From positions 1 through 5,221 of the forward strand of contig CAZADH010000372.1 of NCBI GenBank assembly GCA_964483805.1: a stretch of 5,221 bases of DNA, written 5' to 3'. This DNA comes from CAZADH01 sp964483805 (GTDB taxonomy: Bacteria; Muiribacteriota; Ozemobacteria; Ozemobacterales; Ozemobacteraceae). This document shows, piece by piece, positions 1 to 5,221 of this stretch. A program made the translations under genes and the position numbers. Every line of letters begins with the position of its first letter. The stretch's first letter is position 1. A model generated the notes under the pieces. It had not been told where the DNA came from. It made no database searches and saw only the letters and a program-made list of their open reading frames with translations.

Positions 1-1289
1 GTCACCGCGACACCCGCCTCGTTGACGACGACGACATCGAGCACCTGGGCGTCGCCTGCGGCTGCTGTTGCTGCTACTACTGCTGCTGCTGCCGGCGCAT
101 CGTGTGGGCGGGGCAACACCGGGGTAACGGCCGCCCCGGCGGGGGCCGGTTCGGTTGAGGGCAATTGCTGGGTGGACCGCCCGCATTCGACCTGCGTGAT
201 ACCCGGGGCCGGCGGCGGGTCGATGGGCTGCGGAGCGACCGGCGACGGCAATACGGCAGACATACACGATATGTCTGTCGCCAGCGCGGGCCCGCCATCC
301 GGGCGGCAACCAGGCTCGGTCTGGGCGGCCCCGCGCTGCCACACTTCGCGCATCGGGGCAGCGGCACCGTCCAGGTGCCGGCCCGAAACGCCGCCTTCCC
401 TGGCGGCAGTCCGTGCGCTCGCGTCGGTCGGCTGTGCGGGCCCCCGGGTCAAGAGCACCTGCTGACCGCTGCGCTCCTCGGCCAACAGTTTTTCATAGGC
501 GTAGCCGACCTCGCGCGGAATCGCGTCGACGATGACGCGCCCCTGATGCAACAACACCGCGCGGTGACACAGTTCGTAGATGGTGGGATACGCATGGGTG
601 ACGAAGATCACCGTGGCGCCGCTTTGCGCGATCTCGCGAATGCGTCGGTAACACTTCTCTTGAAACAGCACGTCGCCGACGGCGAGCGCCTCGTCGATGA
701 TCAGCAGTTCGGGGTCGACGCAGATCGCCGTGGCGAAGGCCAGGCGCGCCTGCATGCCGGTCGAATAGGTCTTGTACGGCTGGTCGATCACCGCGTGCAG
801 TTCACTGAATGCGACGATGTCGGCGAACTTGCGCTCGACCTCGGCGCGGCTCATGCCCAGGCACATGCCGCCGAGGATGACGTTTTCGCGGCCCGAGTAA
901 TCGGGATGAAAACCCGAACCCAGTTCGAGGATCGCGGCCACCCGCCCGCGCACCTCGACGGTGCCGCTCGTGGCGTCGAGCGTTCCGGCAAGGATGCGCA
1001 ACAGCGTGCTCTTGCCCGCGCCGTTGCGGCCGATGATGCCGATGACCTCGCCGCGGCGGATGGTCAGGTCGACTTCGTGCAGCGCCAGACACTCCTGGTG
1101 CCGTTCGCGGCCGGTGAGGGCTTCGAGTAGCATGTCGAGCGGCCGGGCGTAGACCGGGTAGCGCTTGCTCAATCCCCGCACCGTGACGACCGGCTCGGCG
1201 CCGTGCGTGGTTGCGGCTACCCCTGCGGTCGCGGTTGCGGCGCCCGGCACGGGAAGGGCAGCGGACAGCGTATCGGTGCGTGAGGTCAC
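1..1289 (-). CDS. wzt: Polysaccharide ABC exporter ATP-binding protein, Wzt-type (3' end cut off by window)
   Basis: This is the ATPase of a Wzm/Wzt exporter, which drives ATP-dependent movement of a lipid-linked O-antigen or capsule-like polysaccharide across the inner membrane. I translated 429 codons from the GTG at 1289, and the frame stays open to the window edge. Visible motifs are the A-loop Tyr in SKRYPVY (41-47), Walker A GRNGAGKST (87-95), the Wzt-typical ELGSGFHPDYSGREN (122-136), the signature YSTGMQARLAF (175-185), Walker B LLIIDE (195-200) with Glu200, the D-loop AVGD, and the switch His232 in FVTHAY. Residues about 282-412 are a low-complexity Ala/Pro-rich linker. From about 413 the segment AQVLDVVVVNEAG resembles the first strand of the Wzt C-terminal carbohydrate-binding domain. 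The GTG start forms a 4-nt GTGA overlap with the permease stop, so translation is probably coupled; no clear Shine-Dalgarno is visible. The first 33 residues are a poorly conserved Ala/Thr-rich lead. A KpsT- or TagH-type capsule or teichoic acid ATPase is less likely, because it would lack the C-terminal extension. Confidence 0.95.
   Translation of the reverse strand, partial: MTSRTDTLSAALPVPGAATATAGVAATTHGAEPVVTVRGLSKRYPVYARPLDMLLEALTGRERHQECLALHEVDLTIRRGEVIGIIGRNGAGKSTLLRILAGTLDATSGTVEVRGRVAAILELGSGFHPDYSGRENVILGGMCLGMSRAEVERKFADIVAFSELHAVIDQPYKTYSTGMQARLAFATAICVDPELLIIDEALAVGDVLFQEKCYRRIREIAQSGATVIFVTHAYPTIYELCHRAVLLHQGRVIVDAIPREVGYAYEKLLAEERSGQQVLLTRGPAQPTDASARTAAREGGVSGRHLDGAAAPMREVWQRGAAQTEPGCRPDGGPALATDISCMSAVLPSPVAPQPIDPPPAPGITQVECGRSTQQLPSTEPAPAGAAVTPVLPRPHDAPAAAAVVAATAAAGDAQVLDVVVVNEAGVAV
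59..94. repeat. Imperfect GCA/TGC trinucleotide repeat in the wzt linker
   Basis: On the coding (minus) strand the codons run GCA GCA GCA GCA GTA GTA GCA GCA ACA GCA GCC GCA, giving an Ala-rich stretch (about residues 400-411) just before the C-terminal sugar-binding domain. GCA and GTA are otherwise uncommon in this window's Ala and Val codons, which favour GCC, GCG, GTC and GTG. The run therefore looks like repeat expansion with point changes. Length change by slippage would keep the reading frame and alter only linker length. A shorter run of four GTC codons lies nearby at about 25-36. Confidence 0.6.
254..280. repeat. AT-containing palindrome inside the wzt linker coding region
   Basis: The arms cagacata (257-264) and tatgtctg (270-277) are perfectly complementary around cacga. 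The stem can extend outwards through c254-g280 and g255-c279 with one non-Watson-Crick pair between. It lies in the poorly conserved Ala/Pro linker of the ATPase gene (codons for about residues 337-346), where its ATA and TTG-type codons contrast with the surrounding GC-rich codon use. Confidence 0.55.
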
Positions 1290-2125
1290 AACGCGTTGCC
1301 GAAGAGGGTCTTGAGCCGCCGGAACCACTGGAACCCAAGTGCCAGCGCGAGCAGGCTGATGGCGGCGAAGCCGAACCAGGCGCCGGGGTGGGCGATGCGC
1401 CCGAAGTAACACGCGTCTTGATAGCACCAGACCACGGCGCTGAACGGGTTGAACCACAGGAGCGGCCGCACGATCTCAGGAACCCAGTCGGGCAGGTAGA
1501 GAATCGGCATCAGGTAGAGATTGGCGGTGCAGAACACCTGGACAACATCTTTCAGATCGCGCACCCAGACGCCCGTGGCGGCCAGCAGGTAGGCGCAACC
1601 GACCATGGCGCAGGCCTGCAGCAACCAGAGCCCGGGCAACAACAACCACGTGGCCGGCGGGGCGCCGTCATGCAATACAGTGTAAATCAATAGTAATACG
1701 GTGGCGGCACCCTGGGTCGCCAATGCGCTGGCGATGCCCTTGACCGGCAGCAGTTCGACCGGGAACGCCACCTGCTTGACCAAGCCGGCCTGACTGGTGA
1801 CCGCCGAGGTGCTGCGGCTGAGCGCGTCTTGAAACGCCAGCCACGGAATCAGCCCGGCCAGCAGGTAGGTCGCGTAGTCGCGCGGCATGTCGGCCGTGCC
1901 GCCGAGTTTGATGCGAAAGACGTACGCGAAGACGACGAGGTAGACGAGCATGAGCGCGAGCGGATGCCCGACGATCCACCAGGTGCCGAGCATCTGGCCG
2001 GCGTACCGTTCGCCGAGGTCGCGGCGGCCGAGTTCCCAGGCGAGCTGGCGGTGGCGCGTCAGCAGGCGGAAGAACTCGGCGACGGCGGCAAATTGCGTGG
2101 CGATGAAACGCATGACGGTGCCCAT
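1286..2125 (-). CDS. wzm: Polysaccharide ABC exporter permease, Wzm-type (ABC-2 family)
   Basis: This is the membrane subunit that forms the inner-membrane channel for polysaccharide export together with the ATPase encoded immediately downstream. The protein is 279 aa from ATG 2125, or 275 aa from a second ATG at 2113; both lengths fit the family's usual 260-280 aa. An amphipathic N-terminal segment with the family-typical WELGRRDLGERYAGQMLGTWW (about 30-50) precedes about six hydrophobic segments. Numbered from ATG 2125 these lie near 54-69, 84-100, 131-150, 160-187, 195-212 and 249-268. The re-entrant region with MPILYLPDWVPE, followed by PLLWFNPFSAVVW, matches ABC-2 polysaccharide permeases. 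The frame is open further upstream to a GTG at 2281, but that extra 52-residue stretch is Arg-rich, unlike the family and overlies a hairpin-rich region, so I place the start at 2125. A weak GGTG lies 5 nt before it. The stop TGA overlaps the start of the ATPase gene. An unusual AT-rich patch of codons encodes the third membrane segment. Confidence 0.93.
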   Translation of the reverse strand: MGTVMRFIATQFAAVAEFFRLLTRHRQLAWELGRRDLGERYAGQMLGTWWIVGHPLALMLVYLVVFAYVFRIKLGGTADMPRDYATYLLAGLIPWLAFQDALSRSTSAVTSQAGLVKQVAFPVELLPVKGIASALATQGAATVLLLIYTVLHDGAPPATWLLLPGLWLLQACAMVGCAYLLAATGVWVRDLKDVVQVFCTANLYLMPILYLPDWVPEIVRPLLWFNPFSAVVWCYQDACYFGRIAHPGAWFGFAAISLLALALGFQWFRRLKTLFGNAL

Positions 2126-2296
2126 TGTGGCACCGGCGGCGCGCCGATGCAAGGTCCCGCATCCGCTCCGACCTCGGGTCGTTTGCACTGCCCGAAACTG
2201 CGTTTCGGGCCGCCGTCCGTGGCGGCAAACGCCCACTGCGCGCATCGTGCGCGGGCGGGTCGACGAACTCGTCGCCCGCACGCCTGCCGGGGCGGC
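2126..2296 (-). other. Hairpin-rich intercistronic region between glycosyltransferase and permease
   Basis: This 171-bp gap holds four perfect or near-perfect inverted repeats. Arms 2255-2265 and 2270-2279 give 10 bp with one bulged base and an AACT loop (plus-strand sense). Arms 2239-2244 and 2248-2253 give 6 bp with a 3-nt loop. Arms 2190-2197 and 2203-2210 give 8 bp (gcccgaaa / tttcgggc) with a 5-nt loop. Arms 2169-2173 and 2177-2181 give 5 bp with a 3-nt loop. A 10-bp palindrome, cggcgcgccg, follows at 2137-2146. None is followed by a T-run on the minus strand, so none is a classical intrinsic terminator. The region could stabilise or process the transcript, attenuate export-gene expression, or be a 5' leader for the permease. 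Short hairpins are easy to find in GC-rich DNA; the 8-bp and 10-bp stems are the more convincing ones. Confidence 0.5.
2190..2210 (-). repeat. Perfect 8-bp inverted repeat, 5-nt loop
   Basis: The arms gcccgaaa (2190-2197) and tttcgggc (2203-2210) flank ctgcg. The stem contains an A/T block inside a GC-rich background, which makes a chance GC match less likely. There is no T-rich tail on either strand. Possible roles are an mRNA hairpin in the permease leader or a protein-binding operator half-site pair; the sequence does not decide between these. Confidence 0.6.
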
Positions 2297-3436
2297 CTAT
2301 GCGGTCCGGTCCGCGAGTTCCCGGTACAGTTCCTGATACTCCATGACCATGCGCTCGACACCGAACTCGAACTCGGCCAGGAAGCGGCCGCTGGCACCCA
2401 GCGCGGCGCGGGTATCGGCATCTTCGGCGAGGTAGGCGATCGCATCGGCCATTGCCTCGTCATCGCCTGGCGGCACGAGATACCCGGTCTCGCCGTCCTG
2501 GACCAGCTCCGGCACGCCGCCGACGTCGGTGGCGACCACCGGCAACCCGGCAGCCATCGCCTCGAGCACGGCGTTGGGGAGTCCCTCCTCGCGTGACGAC
2601 AACACCGCGATGTCGGCGACCGCCAGCAGGTCGGGCACGTCGCCGCGTTCGCCCAGCATCCAGGCGCTCGAGCCCAGGTTGCGGCGCGCGATTTCGGCCG
2701 CGATGGCGGCACGTTCCTCGCCGTCGCCAATCAGCAGCGCGCAGGCGTTGGGCAGACGGGCGGCGATGTTCTCCCAGGCGCGCAGGAAGGTGCCGTGGTC
2801 TTTGTATTGTTTGCAGTTGGCGACCATGGCGACGACCGGGAATCGTCCGGCCGGCAGGTTCGGCAGGATCTCGGCCCACGCCTTGCGCCGAATGCCGAAG
2901 CGGCGCGTGTCGACGGCGTTGCGGATGACGCGGATGCGCTCGCGGGGCAGGCCCTCGCGCTGCGCGGTATCCTCGCGCACGGCCTCGGAATTGGCGACCA
3001 CCGAGACGGTGACCCGGTTGCTCAAACGCTCGGCCAGACGCCAGGCGGGGCGGTTCTCTTTGAAAATGCCCAGGCCGCGCCGACTGGAAACAATACAACG
3101 TATGCCGGCGAGACGGGCAGCGAGCGTGCCGAGCACGTAACCCCAATACAGCCAGCCGTGTACGATGTCGGGCTGGTGGTGGCGGATGGCGCTGACCAGT
3201 TGCGACAGTTGCTTGCCCAGGGTGAGGGGTGACGCGCGCACGCCGCGAAACGGGACGATCTCGATCGGCACACCGGCGGCGCGCACCACGGGAATGAGCG
3301 GGCCGCCGTCCTGCATCAGGCCGACGATCGGCGTGAACCGCGTGCGGTCGAGGCGCGTCGCCAGCAGGGTCAGTTGCCCCTCGGTGCCGCCCCGGTCGAG
3401 CGACCCGATCAGGTTGAAGATCTTCAGCGGCGGCAT
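2297..3436 (-). CDS. Glycosyltransferase family 4 (GT-B fold), polysaccharide biosynthesis
   Basis: This 379-aa cytoplasmic or membrane-associated retaining glycosyltransferase transfers a sugar from a nucleotide-sugar donor to a growing glycan. The N-terminal half shows the GT4 glycine-rich loop after the first strand (NLIGSLDRGGTEGQL, 8-22), then PDIVHGWLYWG (89-99) and VVANSEAVRED (146-156). The C-terminal donor-binding half has LLIGDGEER (234-242), the LGERGDVPDLLAVADI region (261-276), and the EX7E motif in SSREEGLPNAVLEAM with Glu284 and Glu292. PVVATDVGGVPELV and GETGYLVPPGD follow. At the position of the usual GR....KG phosphate-binding motif it reads VANCKQYKDH (205-214), keeping Lys212 but not the canonical Arg. 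The ATG at 3436 is the only common start codon after an in-frame TAA at 3466-3464, so the start is well fixed, though no good Shine-Dalgarno precedes it. It lies 41 bp after the GH13 gene and about 170 bp before the permease. Donor sugar and linkage cannot be read from the sequence. Confidence 0.95.
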   Translation of the reverse strand: MPPLKIFNLIGSLDRGGTEGQLTLLATRLDRTRFTPIVGLMQDGGPLIPVVRAAGVPIEIVPFRGVRASPLTLGKQLSQLVSAIRHHQPDIVHGWLYWGYVLGTLAARLAGIRCIVSSRRGLGIFKENRPAWRLAERLSNRVTVSVVANSEAVREDTAQREGLPRERIRVIRNAVDTRRFGIRRKAWAEILPNLPAGRFPVVAMVANCKQYKDHGTFLRAWENIAARLPNACALLIGDGEERAAIAAEIARRNLGSSAWMLGERGDVPDLLAVADIAVLSSREEGLPNAVLEAMAAGLPVVATDVGGVPELVQDGETGYLVPPGDDEAMADAIAYLAEDADTRAALGASGRFLAEFEFGVERMVMEYQELYRELADRTA

Positions 3437-3477
3437 ATCAATACAATGTGAGACACAGCCGCATTACCCCGTTGCCA

Positions 3478-5221
3478 TCAGATCTCGAGAATGCGGATCT
3501 GCGCCGGTTGCAGCCGTTCCTGGAGGCGGCCCTGCGCGAGGTTGACGCGCGCGTCGGTCAACAGATCGGTCAGCAGTCGGTCGGTCTGCCCGGTGTGCCC
3601 GTTGAGATCGACGCGGCAATCGTGGGCATTCTCGAGGTCGCGGTTGAGCGTGATGAGCAGGGTCTTGCCGGCGCCACGGCGCAGGAAGGCGAAGACCTCG
3701 CCGTGCCCGGTGTCGAGCCGCACGAACGACTGCGGCGCGGGTGCGGCCAGGGTGTCGCGATACTGCGTGCGCAGGGCGAGAACCCGGCGCATGTAGGCCA
3801 CCAGGTCGTGGCCGCGGTCCCAGTGGTAACCCCCGATATCGAACAGTGGCAGCGGCTTGCCCTGCAGTTTGGCGACATCGGCCGGCGTGAAATCGAGGCC
3901 GGTGTTCACCGGTTGCGTCTCACCCAGTTCGAGGCCGCTGTGAATAAACGGTATTGCTGCCGGCAACATCAGATTCAGCGCAAAGATCATGCGCACGTAG
4001 CGCTCGCCGCCGACGCGGGCCGCGGTGCGGGGCGTGTTGTGGTTCTCGGAGGTCGCAAAATACGGAATCGGCACGCCCTGGTTGCCGACGTGGTTGAGCA
4101 CCGCATCGAGCCCGTCGCGCTTGTATTCCGTCCACCAGATGTAGCCCATAACCGCGTTGTAGCCGGCTTTGACACTGTCGTCTTTCATCTCGAAGTTCTC
4201 GGACAGGAAACAGAAATCGGGGTCGGCGGCGCGCACCTTGGCCACCAGTTCCTGCATCAGCGGCACCGGCATGGCGTGGCCCATGTCGACCATGATGCCA
4301 TCGAGCCCGTAACGCGACTGGAAGAACGGCACGATGTCGCGGATCTTGTCCCACAGGGGGCGGTTCGCCAGCGCCGGGCGGGCGAGCGCATTGTCGTACA
4401 TCCGGATCGTGTTGTAAGCGATATAGTTGAACCGCGGTTGGTTCGCATCGTCGTCGAGATACATCTTCAGATAGGTGACGTCGCCCCACGGAGGCTGGGT
4501 GTCGTCGGGCGGCCAGTCGGCAAACGCGCCAGGAACGCGGACTTCGACCATCTCGCCGGTCGCGGGATTGCGCGCCTTGCCGCGCACGCTGCCCTGGGCA
4601 TTGAGATGCACGGTCTCGGGCGCGGGCGGCAGCGTGAAAAAGTGGCGGAAGGCGTCGGGCGGCGGCGGCAGGTCGTCGCGCTCGTTGCGCTCGATCTTGC
4701 CCTTCACCTGCGCGAGCACATCGGGCGGGAAGATGGGGTTGCCGTAGGACTGCGCCTGGCGGACCGGGTCGGTCTCGGCGCCGTCGCGGTCGGCGATGCG
4801 CGCGTCGATCCAGTAGAACCACTCGGGGTGTTCGCGGATCCAGTCGCCGTCACGGGCGGCGGTGCGGAAGACGAACTCGCCGATGACCCGCATGCCCAGC
4901 CGGTGACAGGCCTCGATCAACGCGGCGAACTGGTCTTCGAGCGAGAGCGACACCAGCGGATCGGCCTGGGCGGCATCGAGCTCATAGGGGTTCTTGATGG
5001 CGTAGGGCGAGCCGAGCGCGCCCTTGTTGCCGTCGCGCCCGATCGAGGTCACCGGCAGAAAGTGGACCACGTCGCAGCCGAGGCGCTTGATGTGGCCGAG
5101 CAGGGCGATGGTCTTCAAGAAGGTGCCGGTTTCGCGCACGCCGCTTTTGCCCAGGGTGAGGTCGGCCGGCGAGCCGCCGCCGATCTGCCCGTCGCCGTCG
5201 TGGTCGTAGGCGGTGGTCAGG
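3478..5221 (-). CDS. GH13 / alpha-amylase superfamily protein, GlgE-like in places, atypical active site (5' end cut off)
   Basis: 580 residues are visible, and the frame is open through the window edge; an in-frame GTG at 5139 is probably internal. The first residues carry a DHDGDGQI loop (about 6-13) resembling the DxNGDGIGD calcium loop of GH13 enzymes. Then come LGCDVVHFLPVTSIG and GSPYAIKNPYELD, covering barrel strand 2 and resembling the LPPIHPIG...GSPWAI region of GlgE. Conserved region I reads GMRVIGEFVFRTAARD, followed by EHPEWFYW, a stretch also typical of GlgE. Region II is GLDGIMVDMGHAMP, with the nucleophile Asp at visible residue 312. Region III is FLSENFEMK, with the acid/base Glu at 341. 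Region IV is SENHNTPRTAAR. After HSGLELGETQP, a C-terminal beta domain ends in QIRILEI. Glycan-acting GH13 enzymes hydrolyse or transfer alpha-glucosyl units. Here region II lacks the usual Arg (Met at 310), and region IV has Asn395 where the third carboxylate is expected, so the reaction is uncertain. The insert at about 150-250 is longer than in small amylases. The gene lies 41 bp upstream of the glycosyltransferase. Confidence 0.92.
   Translation of the reverse strand, partial: LTTAYDHDGDGQIGGGSPADLTLGKSGVRETGTFLKTIALLGHIKRLGCDVVHFLPVTSIGRDGNKGALGSPYAIKNPYELDAAQADPLVSLSLEDQFAALIEACHRLGMRVIGEFVFRTAARDGDWIREHPEWFYWIDARIADRDGAETDPVRQAQSYGNPIFPPDVLAQVKGKIERNERDDLPPPPDAFRHFFTLPPAPETVHLNAQGSVRGKARNPATGEMVEVRVPGAFADWPPDDTQPPWGDVTYLKMYLDDDANQPRFNYIAYNTIRMYDNALARPALANRPLWDKIRDIVPFFQSRYGLDGIMVDMGHAMPVPLMQELVAKVRAADPDFCFLSENFEMKDDSVKAGYNAVMGYIWWTEYKRDGLDAVLNHVGNQGVPIPYFATSENHNTPRTAARVGGERYVRMIFALNLMLPAAIPFIHSGLELGETQPVNTGLDFTPADVAKLQGKPLPLFDIGGYHWDRGHDLVAYMRRVLALRTQYRDTLAAPAPQSFVRLDTGHGEVFAFLRRGAGKTLLITLNRDLENAHDCRVDLNGHTGQTDRLLTDLLTDARVNLAQGRLQERLQPAQIRILEI

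Noticed and set aside
165..1130. Long plus-strand open frame (321 codons) opposite the Wzt gene
   Set aside because: It is antisense to a clearly conserved ATPase. The translation has no recognisable domain and has the Asp/Arg/Ala/Gly-rich makeup typical of shadow frames in GC-rich DNA.
802..1338. Minus-strand 178-codon frame across the permease/ATPase junction
   Set aside because: It is out of frame with both genes and Arg/His/Pro-rich. The frame starting at GTG 1289 carries every ABC ATPase motif instead.
2190..2279. Intrinsic terminators after the glycosyltransferase gene
   Set aside because: The stems are strong, but no T-run follows any of them on the minus strand or on the plus strand.
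2126..2281. N-terminal extension of the permease to GTG 2281
   Set aside because: The extra 52 residues are Arg-rich, non-hydrophobic and unlike Wzm proteins, and no convincing ribosome binding site precedes the GTG. It remains formally possible because the frame is open.
3437..3477. Possible promoter in the 41-bp gap before the glycosyltransferase (TATTGAT-like box)
   Set aside because: There is no matching -35 element at proper spacing, and the -10-like box lies directly against the start codon, so the signal is not supportable.
3920..4822. Minus-strand 300-codon frame inside the GH13 gene
   Set aside because: It is a +1 shadow of the GH13 frame, Arg/Ala/Pro-rich. The GH13 frame holds all the recognisable motifs with no sign of a frameshift.

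Overview
This window is GC-rich (about two thirds G+C by eye), and every gene I can support lies on the minus strand. The protein families fit a Gram-negative proteobacterium, perhaps a high-GC gamma- or betaproteobacterium. That placement is inferred from GC content and gene content only. The layout is a single co-directional block belonging to a cell-surface polysaccharide locus, with both outer genes cut by the window edges.

In transcription order (right to left) there are four genes. (1) A large GH13 / alpha-amylase-superfamily protein (5221 to 3478, 5' end missing), resembling the GlgE maltosyltransferase branch in parts but with several catalytic-site positions changed. (2) A GT4-family glycosyltransferase (3436 to 2297), 41 bp downstream. 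(3) A six-helix ABC-2 polysaccharide export permease, Wzm-type (about 2125 to 1286). (4) The matching ATPase, Wzt-type (1289 to beyond position 1), whose GTG start overlaps the permease stop in a 4-nt GTGA. The ATPase continues past a normal nucleotide-binding domain into an unusually long Ala/Pro-rich linker. It then enters what looks like the start of the Wzt C-terminal carbohydrate-binding beta-sandwich, where the window ends.

The genes suggest a pathway in which a polysaccharide is built on the cytoplasmic face with help from the GT4 enzyme and exported whole by the Wzm/Wzt transporter. Wzt would use its C-terminal domain to recognise the finished chain end. The role of the GH13 protein is open: it could make, trim or decorate an alpha-glucan-like part of the polymer, or it could have lost classical hydrolase activity.

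The only sizeable non-coding stretch is about 171 bp between the glycosyltransferase and the permease. It holds a run of four stem-loops and a short palindrome but no obvious U-tract terminator. The 41 bp between the GH13 gene and the glycosyltransferase show nothing I can name. I found no RNA genes, CRISPR array, insertion sequence or attachment site. The points most worth a second look are the altered GH13 catalytic motifs, the repeat-bearing Wzt linker, and the structured intercistronic region.
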